Positions 1 to 8,700 of a stretch of DNA of 64,000 nt are shown here, one piece after another (position 1 is the stretch's first letter; each line of letters begins with the position of its first letter). Position numbers and translations under genes: made by a program. Under the pieces are notes generated by a model, which worked only from the letters and a program-made list of their open reading frames with translations, was not told the origin of the DNA and made no database searches. Source of the stretch: Symbiodinium natans (lineage: Eukaryota > Sar > Dinophyceae > Suessiales > Symbiodiniaceae); the NCBI GenBank assembly GCA_905221605.1, contig CAJNDS010002823.1, forward strand, positions 270,001 to 334,000, in the 5' to 3' direction.

Positions 1-170
1 GGTTCATGGTCCTTACTAACCAATTATAACTGTACGTTTAGGGTTTAGGGTTTAGGGTTTAGGGTTTAGGGTTTAGGTTTTTATATTCCACTTGTAAGCC
101 CTTAAGTGCCCTAATATGGTTCTAAGTACAGTTAGAGGGTTAAGAAGTACCATGAACCTCCAAGTGGGTC
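1..170. mobile_element. Short inverted-repeat element interrupted by a telomere-type array
   Basis: The ends GGTTCATGGT...ACCATGAACC are inverted repeats. The body (CCAATTATAACTG..., ...CCCTTAAGTGCCC) matches another copy at 31100-31240. That copy has a single TTTAGA where this one carries about six TTTAGGG units (37-77), so an array has expanded or been inserted inside the element. The left end may extend beyond the window. Confidence 0.6.
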
Positions 171-279
171 CTGCCCCCACCCATTAACAGTGTGAAATAG
201 GCTTTGCAGTAGGGCTACTATATAGTGCTACCACAAATGTTACCCAACTGTTCATGAGTGGGCCCCACTCCAACTCCAT

Positions 280-505
280 CCTTGGTCCAGGTTCATGGGC
301 AGCTATAAGTAGGGTTCTAAGGTTGGTAAAGATCGTCACAACCCTAAGTAGGGCACTTATTAGAACCCTGCTTTGTACTGAACTCTTAGTATGGTCCCTT
401 ACGTTCTTGAAGGGGTTCTGAGTATGGGCCCTTGGGTTTTGCAGGGTATATGCGGGGTATATAAGGGGTCCCTTTGAAGGGCCCATATGAAGGGACCATG
501 TAGCT
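280..505. mobile_element. Fragments of family C and family I elements
   Basis: Positions 280-375 (GGTTCATGGGCAGCTATAAGTAGGG...) match the left half of family C. Positions 388-505 (TTAGTATGG...CCATGTAGCTACCC) resemble the family I element at 22089-22190. Neither is complete. Confidence 0.45.
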
Positions 506-557
506 ACCCTAAGATGGACTTAGGGTTTTAACCCTAAGCCGCCACTTATGGAATAGC

Positions 558-840
558 GCAGTTCTCTTGGAGGTCACCCGGCCTCGGAAGCTTTGAGCGG
601 CTTAGGGTCTACTGGGTTCGGCCGAAACCCACAAACCTGGAAGCGTACAACACCACACCGAATGTACGATGCCAGTGGCTGCCCAGCCGCGTGCTCACAG
701 ACGCCCGAGCCTTTGCCGCGCGGTACGCCTCTCCTCGGGAACATGTCAGGGTTGGCCTGTCATTCCAGCCTTGGCGATTTTTCTGGGCAGCTCCTACGTG
801 CGAAGAGAGGGAGGGAGGGAGAGAGAGAGAGAGAGAGAGC
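558..840 (+). CDS. Possible exon-like open segment of unknown product
   Basis: This GC-rich stretch between telomere-type blocks has a long open frame on + that includes the run YWVRPKPTNLEAY and ends in a (GA)n tract (802-840). The minus strand is also open, so strand and frame are uncertain. No domain is recognised. Confidence 0.2.
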
Positions 841-841
841 A

Positions 842-893
842 ACCCTAAACCCTAAACCCTAACCCCTACACCCTAAAGCCTAAACCCTAAACC
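842..893 (-). repeat. CCCTAAA array
   Basis: About seven units in C-strand orientation, two of them altered (CCCCTACA, CCCTAAAG). Confidence 0.9.
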
Positions 894-1056
894 CCACACT
901 CGAAGGGGGCCCAGTCCGCCAGACAGGTGGTAGAAGCCCAGTTCGGCTTCTAACCTTGGGCTGATGTCGGATGTGTCCCTTAACCTGCCATTGGGCCAGT
1001 TGGGCCTATAGAACTTTGAGGGGTTTGGGATTCATGGTATAAGTAGGGTTTAGGGT

Positions 1057-1130
1057 TTCGTGTTTCTTGAGGTTCGTAGGTAGTTATAAGTAGGGGTACA
1101 AGTACCCTAAAGAAGGCTAGAACCAACTAT
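1057..1130. mobile_element. Family C fragment
   Basis: TTGAGGTTCGTAGGTAGTTATAAGTAGGGG... matches the left half of family C. The right end is missing. Confidence 0.5.
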
Positions 1131-1754
1131 AGCGACAATTCCCCGACTTGTAGTCCCGCCGAAGTAGTTTGAAAGCCTCATCCCCTAAACCCTAAACCCT
1201 TTCAGCGAAGCCCAAACCTCAAAGCTGTATCTGAGGGCCGGACACAAACAGAACTTACTCCTATTGAGCAAGCCCATCCTTGCTCACTCAGTGTCAGCGA
1301 GCCACACAACCGGGACTACCTCAAGCAATCCCATGCACTTGCAGCGAAGTGAAATAACCCTAAACCCTAGACCCGAAAACCTAAACCTCCAAAGTGGGGT
1401 TGGCAACCTCCCTCCACTGGACCTCGTAGGCCCAAATCCCCCAATGCAGCACTGAGGAGACGACCGCTTACCCAGCGTCGTCCTGCTGGGTTTCTACCAG
1501 GGTTTAGGAGTTAGGGTTTAGGGATTTTAGCCAGAATTTGACAGGGTCTTTTTAACACAAGGCTTTTGCAGGGTTTTATTTTGCCAAGGCTTCGGGAGAT
1601 TTAAGGGTTCTTCAGGGTCTAGGGTTTGGAGTTGAGGGTTACAGGATTTAAGGGTTTATAGGGTGAGGGTGCTGAGGGACCCCCATGGGGTGAGCTTCTC
1701 TGTGACCCTAAAACCCTCCAAGAAGCTATGTGCTTGGGTTTTAGGTCTTCTGAG

Positions 1755-2208
1755 CCTTAACCCTGAACCCTAAACCCTAAACCCTAAACCTTTTTTGAAG
1801 CATGGACTGGGTTGGCGCCAAGCCCGAAACCTAAAACCCAAAAGCCTAAACCCTAAACCCTAAAAGCCTAAACCCTAAACCCTAAAACCCTAAAACCCTA
1901 AAACCCTAAAACCCTAAAACCCTAAAACCCTAAAACCCTAAAACCCTAAAACCCTAAAAACCTAAAACCCTAAAACCCTAAAACCCTAAAACCCTAAAAC
2001 CCTAAAACCCTAAAACCCTAAAACCCTAAAACCCTAAAACCCTAAAACCATAAAACCCTAAAACCCTAAAACCCTAAAACCCTAAAACCCTAAAACCCTA
2101 AAACCCTAAAACCCTAAAACCCTAAACCCTAAACCCTAAACCCTAAACCCAAAAACCCAAAACCCCTAAACCCCTAAAACCCCTAAACCCTAAACCCTAA
2201 ACCCTAAA
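1755..2208 (-). repeat. Longest telomere-type block, mostly CCCTAAAA octamers
   Basis: About 450 bp. It starts as CCCTAAA, changes near 1880 to an almost perfect run of about 30 CCCTAAAA octamers (the unit known from Chlamydomonas telomeres), then returns to CCCTAAA and CCCCTAAA near 2119-2208. The homogeneous run implies local amplification. Confidence 0.95.
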
Positions 2209-2209
2209 A

Positions 2210-2303
2210 CGTTTTTCAGCTGGGGGCCCAGGCTTGCCCGCTCCCGGCGGCCCCTGGAAGAGGAGGAAGAACTGGCGCGGACGCCTCTGGGAGCTTCGGG
2301 CGG
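2210..2303 (+). CDS. Possible exon between inverted telomere-type arrays
   Basis: A 90-bp GC-rich gap between a CCCTAAA block and a TTTAGGG block. On + it starts after an acceptor-like GTTTTTCAG (ends about 2220) and ends at GGGCGG|GTTTAGGG. One frame reads ...RRPLEEEEELARTPLG.... The minus strand is also open. Confidence 0.25.
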
Positions 2304-2402
2304 GTTTAGGGTTTAGGGTTTAGGGTTTAGGGTTCAGGGTTTAGGGTTAGGGGTTTAAGGGTGTAAGGGTTTTAAGGGTTTAAGGGTTTAGGGTTTAGGT
2401 TC
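2304..2402 (+). repeat. TTTAGGG array with degenerate tail
   Basis: Four perfect units followed by TTCAGGG, TTAGGGG and TTTAAGGG variants. Confidence 0.9.
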
Positions 2403-2616
2403 AGGAGACTGGCGGGTTTAGGGTTTAGTGTTGAGGGTTTATCTAGGGGTTGTACCTTGGACCCTGAAGGTTGCACCTCTGGGATTTGGGGGAACCTTCT
2501 TAAAGATCCTTACGGCAGCATAAGGGCCCTAAACCCTAAACCCTAAACCGTATGAAGAGTGTATTCAGGGGAACCCATCGGGGTACAGGCTTAGGGCCAG
2601 GAGTCTTTATCCTTTC

Positions 2617-2748
2617 AGTTTAGGGTTTAGGGGTTTAAGGGTTTATGGTTTAGTGTTTAGGGGTTTGAGCGTTTAAGGGTTTAGGGGCTTGAGGGTTTAA
2701 AGGGTTTGAGGGTTTAAGGATTTATCGAGTTTGAGGGTTCAGGGTGAG
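2617..2748 (+). repeat. Degenerate TTTAGGG-like array
   Basis: About 130 bp of GTTTAAGGG, GTTTAGGGG and GTTTGAGGG words. It is an old or strongly diverged telomere-type block. Confidence 0.8.
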
Positions 2749-3025
2749 GCTGCACGCCCGCCTGGCTGACACTCAGGCCACATTGCCGGGATTGGGGTTC
2801 GTTGTAGGGTTTAAGGGTTTCAGGTGGTTTTCATACGGTTCTTCTTAAGGTCAAATGGGGGCTAAGGATTTAGGTCTGGCTTCGGTCTTCGAGGCGCCTT
2901 CCCACCTCAGAGAGATGACGCAAGATGGCTGCCCATTTAGGGCTTAGGGCTTAGGGCTTAGGATGCAACCTTGAACCTCTGAAGGAGATGGCGCCTTCAC
3001 ATCGCTTGGAACCCTAGCAAAAATC

Positions 3026-3264
3026 CCTAAACCCTAAACCCTAAACCCTAAACCCTAAACCCTAAACCCTTCCAATTTTAGCTGTTTCTTAGGAATTCCA
3101 GTACCCGAGAAGTAAAATATTCTCCCAAAGCATCCCAAAGGCTCGGGTCGGGCTGTGCCCGACCTCAGGTGCTTCAGTGGAAGGAACCTTAACCCCTAAA
3201 CCCTAAACCCTAAACCCTAAACCCTAAACCCTAAACCCCAAACCCTAAACCCTAAACCCTAAAC
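3026..3264 (-). repeat. Two CCCTAAA arrays with a 125-bp spacer
   Basis: Arrays at 3026-3069 and 3193-3264. The right-hand array abuts the candidate exon at 3265, whose donor it would supply on the minus strand. Confidence 0.9.
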
Positions 3265-3368
3265 CTGACTCCCGAGGGCCAGGCGTGTAGATCTCCACCA
3301 CGCGCTGCTGCAACCTTAGGCCGCCGTCCCAAAACCGTGCCCAGCCGACGTGCCAGGTGTCCGTAAAC
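3265..3368 (-). CDS. Candidate internal exon, unknown product
   Basis: A minus-strand 104-nt segment. It is open in a frame reading FTDTWHVGWARFWDGG and ending EIYTPGPRES. The 3' end is TCAG|GTTTAGGG, so the donor GT is the first base pair of the telomere-type array. The 5' side follows CATTGAAG. A family A element lies immediately upstream on this strand. Tryptophan-rich and charged composition favours real coding. No homology is recognised. Confidence 0.45.
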
Positions 3369-3400
3369 CTTCAATGCCGAAACTGCAGAACCCGTCTTCA

Positions 3401-3517
3401 CTACCAACTGCTTAAGAACCCCCCCTCAAAAGAAAAACATAACAACATTCTTCCTTACAAGGATAACATAGGCATTATTATCGTATATTTTTTGGGGGGT
3501 TCTTGATCAAATAGTAG
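3401..3517. mobile_element. Family A short inverted-repeat element
   Basis: Ends CTACCAACTGCTTAAGAACC and GGTTCTTGATCAAATAGTAG are inverted repeats. The interior has the family signature TTCTTCCTTACAAGG. The element is about 117 bp with no coding capacity, so it is MITE- or introner-like. Confidence 0.8.
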
Positions 3518-3604
3518 TTCAGCTTCCAGTAGCTTGGACTCCGGGCGCGGGGTGGATTCGGCCATCTAGGCCTGAAGCCCCCAAGGCACCGACAGACACA
3601 GAAG

Positions 3605-3678
3605 GTTAGGGTTTAGGGTTTAGGGTTTAGGGTTTAGGGTTTAGGGTTTAGGGTTTAGGGTTTAGGGTTTAGGGTTTA
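3605..3678 (+). repeat. TTTAGGG array
   Basis: About ten perfect units. The array joins the left end of the family K element directly (TTTAG|CCTAGTTGTCC). Confidence 0.95.
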
Positions 3679-3679
3679 G

Positions 3680-3784
3680 CCTAGTTGTCCAGTAACCTGG
3701 GGGAATCAAAGGTTAACCTTTGGGATTATAAGGGGACCATACTACCCCCAACAAGGTTAAAGGTTACCTACTCTACTACTAGGG
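3680..3784. mobile_element. Family K short element
   Basis: CTAGTTGTCCAGTAACC...AAGGTTACCTACTCTACTACTAGG. A second copy is at 40597-40694. Imperfect terminal inverted repeats. Confidence 0.6.
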
Positions 3785-3967
3785 CTTTGTCGACTCTCTG
3801 CCGAGTGTGTGTGCCTACCGTCTGGTGGTTCTAAATCATCTGGTGTGTCTAAATGGGCTTTGCGCAGGGGAATGGTTTCGAAGGGGGGAGAGGAGTGCCA
3901 GGGTTCGCAGAGTTCATTGCGCTACACCCTGCAATCGCACATTGGCCCTCGCGGCCTCTAAAGGTGG

Positions 3968-4011
3968 GCCCTAAACCCTAAACCCTAAACCCTAAACCCT
4001 AAACCCTAAAC
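3968..4011 (-). repeat. CCCTAAA array
   Basis: Six perfect units. The last provides the GT of the adjoining minus-strand candidate exon. Confidence 0.9.
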
Positions 4012-4122
4012 CCAAGGCAGCCTTCATCGAAAGTCTGGTCCTGTTTGGACTTCGGGCCCCTTTGCTCACGATTGGCTGTAGCTTCGCTTGGGGCTCTTGG
4101 GCGCAACAGCAGTTCAAAAAAC
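4012..4122 (-). CDS. Candidate exon, unknown product
   Basis: A minus-strand 111-nt segment. It follows CTTTGAG and ends CTTGG|GTTTAGGG. One frame reads FFELLLRPRAPSEATANRE and continues with a charged tail ending DQTFDEGCL. It enters and leaves in phase 2, which matches the next exon upstream (4178-4222). A second frame is also open, so the frame is not proven. Confidence 0.4.
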
Positions 4123-4134
4123 CTCAAAGGCAAA

Positions 4135-4177
4135 CCCTAAACCCTAAACCCTAAACCCTAAACCTTAAACCCTAAAC
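4135..4177 (-). repeat. CCCTAAA array
   Basis: About six units, one CCTTAAA. It would form the 5' part of the intron between 4178 and 4122 on the minus strand. Confidence 0.9.
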
Positions 4178-4222
4178 CTGCAGATGATGCGCAGAAGCCA
4201 AGCTGCGACATGATGACATGAT
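4178..4222 (-). CDS. Candidate small exon (45 nt)
   Basis: Minus strand, between ACCTGCACACAG and CTGCAG|GTTTAGGG. In phase with its neighbours it reads SCHHVAAWLLRIIC, which joins smoothly to FFELLL of the next exon. The upstream intron (4223-4588) holds a family S element and a TTTAGGGG array. Confidence 0.35.
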
Positions 4223-4245
4223 CTGTGTGCAGGTTGTTGTTTTTA

Positions 4246-4352
4246 GCTCAGCTGCTGAGTTCTCAAGCCCCTTGAACGTGCACACTTTCAGTTCGATAGG
4301 GGGTTAAAGTATCCCAATAAGTGCAAAGTTTTACTCGTTCAGCTACTAATCT
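4246..4352. mobile_element. Family S short element
   Basis: CAGCTGCTGAGTTCTCAAG...GTACTC/ACTCGTTCAGCTACTAATC. A second copy at 41386-41486 shares the TTGCTAAGTT...CACTTTCAGTT interior. It lies inside a proposed intron. Confidence 0.6.
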
Positions 4353-4426
4353 AGGCTTTTGTTCGTGCCGACGTGATGCATCCTCGCAGAGGGCCTCCAG
4401 TCGTGGATGCCAAGGCACCTTCAGTT

Positions 4427-4532
4427 GGGTTTAGGGTTTAGGGGTTTAGGGGTTTAGGGGTTTAGGGGTTTAGGGGTTTAGGGGTGTAGGGGTGTATGGG
4501 TTGAGGGGTTTAGGGGTTTAGGGGTTTAGGGT
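4427..4532 (+). repeat. TTTAGGGG octamer array
   Basis: Eleven to twelve units, mostly TTTAGGGG, with GTGTAGGGG and TTGAGGGG variants. The variant is the reverse complement of CCCCTAAA, distinct from the CCCTAAAA block at 1880. Confidence 0.9.
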
Positions 4533-4588
4533 AAAGCTCTGCGGCTTCAGTTTCGGCTTGGGGGCTTGGGGCTTTAGGGCAGGGTCAC

Positions 4589-4652
4589 CTGGCTTCATGG
4601 ACGGGCTCCTGAAGCCCCGGAAATGATGCAAACTCTCGCGTGTCGAAGTGTG
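4589..4652 (-). CDS. Candidate exon, unknown product
   Basis: Minus strand, 64 nt between GCAAAAAACAAG and CCAG|GTGACC. In one frame it reads HFDTREFASFPGLQEPVHEA, which looks protein-like and leaves in phase 2, as the next exon (4178-4222) needs. A phase-0 reading is also open. Confidence 0.4.
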
Positions 4653-4692
4653 CTTGTTTTTTGCTGCCCTTTACTAACCCTAAACCCTAGAC

Positions 4693-4848
4693 CTTTGCAT
4701 CCGGACTCCCGTGAGATCTGCCAGAAACTGCCCAAGCACAGGCTTCCAGTGCTACCGACTGGACTCCCATACTCTCGCAAGCCAATGAAACCCTAAACCC
4801 TTTTTTTGCATCTGGACTCCTTGCTGCCAGGCTGTAGGCAATGACCAG
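4693..4848 (-). CDS. Candidate exon with two related units spanning a telomere-like word
   Basis: Minus strand, 156 nt, from CTGTTTAGCAG to GATGCAAAG|GTCTAGGG. In phase 0 it is open across an internal GGGTTTAGG and contains two similar blocks: LVIAYSLAARSPDAK and LEACAWAVSGRSHGSPDAK. A related block, AVSGRS/GSTHGSPGAKK-like, is encoded near 26615-26655. Alternatively it is two exons with a very short 25-nt spacer. Unknown function. Confidence 0.35.
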
Positions 4849-4937
4849 CTGCTAAACAGAAGGCCACCACACAATTAGGAAAAGCTAAACCCTAAACCCC
4901 AAAACCCGAAGAGTGAAAAAGGTCTGTCGGCTTCTAC

Positions 4938-4981
4938 CTGCGAACGTTGCTCAGCTGGCGTTCTGGGGCCCAGGCGAACGT
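4938..4981 (-). CDS. Candidate small exon (44 nt)
   Basis: Minus strand, with a strong acceptor CTGTCTTCTACAG and donor CGCAG|GTAGAAG. It reads TFAWAPERQLSNVR. It is first in the proposed minus-strand series down to 3265. Confidence 0.35.
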
Positions 4982-5109
4982 CTGTAGAAGACAGGAGGAC
5001 TGGATCAACATAGTCCTTTGGGTTTTATCGCGGAGCTGACCACCAAAACCACAAAGCCCTTGAAAGCGACGCACGGAGGCAGCTGAAGTTCACGCACGTG
5101 TACACACAT

Positions 5110-5276
5110 GTATATGTATGTATGTATATATATATGAACATATATGTATGTATGTGTATGTATGTGTACAAACAAATTAATAATTAGTCAAATAAATACG
5201 TAAATATATATAATTCAAACTAATCTATATATATATATATATCATACATAAATAAACAAATACAAATGTGTAATAT

Positions 5277-5319
<43 letters not shown>

Positions 5320-5460
5320 GTGTGTGTACATACATGTGTGTGTATGTATGTATGTATGTATGTATGTATGTATGTATGTATGTATGTATGTATGTATGTA
5401 TGTATGTATGTATGTATGTATGTGTGTGTATATATGTGTGTATGTATATATATATATACA
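5110..5460. repeat. Microsatellites (TA)n, (TATG)n
   Basis: (TA)n at 5225-5242 and 5281-5314, then about 20 units of TATG at 5342-5422, within a longer TATG/TA-rich stretch. Long open frames here are repeat translations. Confidence 0.95.
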
Positions 5461-6010
5461 TATCTGTATCGCATCTTCTATGCAAGGATTGCATGTTTTC
5501 AAGCACAGACTTGGGTGACACTGAAATCCGGCATCGTCCTTCGCAATCTGCACGCGGTCTTTCATGTGGCGAGGTATCTGTGCACGGCTTTGAATGGCTT
5601 TGAATTATGCCCCGCTAGGAGTATCTTAAAAGCATGAGAAGATATCCTGGCAAGCAGCTTCGAGTCACAAACGGCATGCGATCTCTCGGAACACACAAAT
5701 GGTGGCATCATGCCAAAACTCCCGATTGAGCAATGTGGCGAAGTCCTGAGCTTACATCTGCGACACGGGCAGGAGCACAGCTGTCTACACATCATATCAT
5801 TGGCAACCGTGTAGGCTGCACCTCGACAACCCATGTGTACACTTTGTATTTGGGCGCCCGTTTGCTCACCCGAATCCACGAACAACTGGGATCCTCCACA
5901 CTTGACACATGGGAAGAATCAGAAGTTACGTGGCATCTTGCCTGTACATAGTCGCCGCCATGGCCACGCGGGAAGACAAGGAATCGAGTTCCTGCATGGC
6001 AAGGTTGGTT
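5461..6010. other. Unique stretch, no gene recognised
   Basis: Moderate GC, no telomere-type blocks until 6011. Open frames of about 70-107 codons exist on both strands, but nothing is recognisable and none has convincing splice borders. Confidence 0.4.
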
Positions 6011-6064
6011 AGGGGTTTGGGGTTTGGGGTTTAGGGTTTAGGGTTTAGGGTTTTTTTTTTTTTT
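6011..6064 (+). repeat. Telomere-type array followed by T14 (A14 on the gene strand)
   Basis: TTTGGGG and TTTAGGG units (6011-6050) run into 14 T residues (6051-6064). Read on the minus strand, the 3' region of the neighbouring gene ends in A14, which is immediately followed by CCCTAAA repeats. Confidence 0.9.
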
Positions 6065-6216
6065 AACTGGAATCACCTTTTTCGGGCGGAACGTCAGCGT
6101 TCTCCAGACGTGAAACACGAACAACCACCTCCTCCTCCTCTTTCTCTTCCCTCCTCCTCATTCTCTTCTGCCACCACGAAAAACCCCCAGGCACACACAC
6201 GCCCTCAGGGAAGCCA

Positions 6217-8465
6217 TCAAACTTCAGGTGCATCCACCCGACGATCCCCCACCACCAAAGATGTAGAAGAACACGGCGGCGACGAAGTCCCAGTGGCAAC
6301 ACCCCCAGGCATCGCGGGCAAAGATGTAGACGGCGGCGTCGAAGTCCCAGCCACACCCACCCCCATAGTTTCCTCCTCCGGCGGGCCAACCATCAGCGTA
6401 GAGGGACATGACGACGAGGTCCCAGCTGCCCCCTCCTCCAGCGTAGGGCCATCATCCCACCAGGCGAGTCTGACTGCATTGCCCGCATCCACTGACCGAC
6501 ACCACTCTCGGATCTCCGCCAAGGTGTTGTCCCCCAAGGAGCGGACCGCCGCCAGCACCTCCAAGACCACGACCGGGTGAAGGCGTAGAACATCATCACG
6601 GAGCTCCCCCAACCACGTCGCCGGCAACCACAGGTGTGGGGCATGAGCCCCCATCCCAAACGCCTCCTGGACAACCTCCCTGGTCTCGGCATAGTCAGTC
6701 TCCCCCAACGATCCCACCACAAGTCCACGAAGAGCAGCACGACGGGCCCCCACATCACGTAGCTCAGTAGTTTCCCCGCTCGCCACATCTCCCCCTCCAC
6801 TTGCAGGGGTATCCCCAGGAGCGTCGCCACCAACTCGAACCGAAAGGCGAGCTACCCCCTGCACGAGCGTTGTGGCATCCCCCTCCGGCATAGCGTCTCG
6901 CGAGCGCGACCGCTCTCTCCCAGGACGAGGAGCAGCAGGAGGAAGGGCAACGACAAGGGGACCATCAGGAGGAACTCCAGGAGGAACAGCAGGAATGCCC
7001 CCGGTCACACTGTCCCTCGCGGCCGCAGCATCAGCAATACCCCCAGTGTTGGTGTCATCCTCCTCGGCCACGGTCTCCCCCGCGAGGATGCTCAGCTGCT
7101 CCTCCTCCCGCACGCGGTCCTCCTCCACAAGGGCATCCAGGATCTCCTCCTCCCCCATGAGGGCAGGGCCATCACCACCACCACCAGGCACAACAGCAGG
7201 CGGGAGATGCCTAGCTACCTCCAAGATCCTCCGAAACCTCGGGCCAAATTGTCTCGCCCACGCCACAGCACGCTCACGAGCTGGAGCGCTCGAAGGCACC
7301 CGCTGAAGGGAAGAGAGCCCCCACACCGAAGACCCCCATTGCTCATCACCGCGATAAACTGGTGGAAGTAGTCCGCCTCCCGGCTCAGCTCACCAAGCCA
7401 AGTAGCGAGCCCCCATCGCAGCTCCGGCGCATTCCCCTCAACTTCTTGGAACTGGAGCTCCTCCTGGAGTGCTCGCACTGTCTCCTCCTCCATGGCGCGG
7501 ACCCTCGTCATCACATCCCCCGGGGGAGGGCTCGAGCTGGAAGAAGACGCCGCAGCCCCCTGCATCATCACCGTGACATCCCCCGTTTCGTCCTTGAAGA
7601 CAACCTCCTCCTTCAGCGAGTCCACGGTGGCTGCCAGTTCCCCATCAAGAACCTCGTCGGAGTCTCCCAACGGCGTACTTGACGTGGAAGAGGGGGAAGA
7701 CCACACAGTCCCCCGCAGCATCATCACGACATCCCCCGTCTCATCTCGCACGGCGTCCTCCTCCGGCAGCAAGTCCAGGGCGTACTCCTCCTGCAGCAAG
7801 TCCAGGGCGTCGAGGTCCACGTCATTGTCCACGGTCGCGTCCGGCTCCCAGTCAAGGACCTCGTCCGACTCCCCCACACCCACCTGCGCACCCGACGTAG
7901 ACGAGGAAGAAGCAGGGCCACCACCACCCGCAGGTTCGCCCTCACCCATAAGGCCGGAGCCACCAGACCCCGAGCTCTGAGATGCGGATCCACCCACGGC
8001 GGTGTCCCCAGGTCGGCGCTCCCCCACAGGATAGAAGGATACAGGGGCATCCTTGCCATGTTGCTGCTCATACCAGAGGCGGTTGAGCTCCTCGTGCGAC
8101 CCCACGACCGGCCCCGTGCCCTGCGCGAAGTCAGCCTCAGGCGGTAAAGGCCCCACCCAGCGATCAACATCACCATGACGCTCCTCCCAGGTCTCAAGCG
8201 GCACGTAGGGGGCAGCAGCGTCAGCAGCAGCAGCGTCCCCCAAGGCGCCGTCGCCATCGTTCACGCCCGGCAGGTCCGCAGCAGCCTCCTCTTCCGCAGC
8301 AGGCGCTTGTGGTTGACGTGGGGCACGGTGGGCATTGAGCAGGGCAACGAGCTGGTCCACCGTCTCCTGGAGCGTGGACGAGCCCTCCTCAAAGCGCCTA
8401 TCTGCGATCCTCCTCTGCTCCTTGACCCACTCGGGCACCCACTCCCCGCGGAACCACTCCGACAT
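6217..8465 (-). CDS. Hypothetical Ala/Gly/Glu/Ser-rich protein, two exons (about 733 aa)
   Basis: The clearest gene in the window. The start is ATG at 8465 (MSEWFRGEWVPEWVKE) and the stop TGA at 6217-6219. Two long frames overlap. I join exon 1 (8465-7350, 372 codons) to exon 2 (7302-6217) by removing a 47-nt GT-AG intron, both in phase 0. The N-terminus is a tryptophan-rich helical segment. Residues about 225-330 hold two diverged copies of a block with SDEVLD...ATVD...DETGDV..M..G...SS, followed by a helical EEETVRALQEELQF. The motif ATWLGEL occurs twice, once in each exon, suggesting an internal duplication. The C-terminus has three Ser/Pro/Thr units (AGTSSSCPS, AGTSTPPSTS, TGTSSPPCSS), and RERSRSRD is present. 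No catalytic motif or transmembrane segment is visible and the family is unrecognised. About 150 nt of 3' region ends in A14 joined to CCCTAAA, and telomere-type arrays lie on both sides. A frameshift rather than an intron is the main alternative. Confidence 0.65.
7303..7349 (-). other. Proposed 47-nt intron of the 6217-8465 gene
   Basis: On the minus strand it begins GTGATGAGC and ends CTCTCTTCCCTTCAG, a good pyrimidine-rich acceptor. Its removal joins ...DYFHQFIA to RVPSSAPARER in frame. Similar very short introns are proposed at 25575-25620 and 24962-25022. Confidence 0.5.
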
Positions 8466-8488
8466 CTTCCGCTGAATGCGAGCCGTGG

Positions 8489-8573
8489 GTTTAGGGTTTA
8501 GGGTTTAGGGTTTAGGGTTTAGGGTTTAGGGCTACGTAAAAGTTTAGGGTTTAGGGTTTAGGGGTTTAGGGTT
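8489..8573 (+). repeat. TTTAGGG array upstream of the 6217-8465 gene
   Basis: Six perfect units, a short break (CTACGTAAAAG), then three more. It lies only about 24 bp from the ATG of the minus-strand gene. Confidence 0.95.
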
Positions 8574-8590
8574 GTCCAAGGCCCCACAGG

Positions 8591-8700
8591 TGAAAGGCAG
8601 GGGGAACATCCCAATGGATCACGCTTGGAGAAGCTGGGATCCGGGGTGGGCAACCAGGTGAACGAAGCAGCACGCGTTGCTGAGCGCAGACGGGATGTAG
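8591..8700 (+). CDS. Possible exon, unknown product
   Basis: On + it follows CCAAGGCCCCACAG. A charged frame ends NEAARVAERRRD before GTAGACAC. The opposite strand is open too. Confidence 0.25.

Noticed and set aside
1-78. A true chromosome end at the left edge of the window
   Set aside because: Only about six units, preceded by unique element sequence. Similar blocks recur throughout.
1755-2208. CRISPR-like or satellite array
   Set aside because: Contiguous 7-8-bp units without spacers. It is a telomere-type repeat.
5220-5637. Several open frames of 66-123 codons on both strands
   Set aside because: They are translations of (TA)n and (TATG)n microsatellites.
6872-8501. Plus-strand frames of 73-162 codons
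   Set aside because: Antisense shadows of the GC-rich minus-strand gene. They are fragmented, whereas the minus strand gives two long frames that join.
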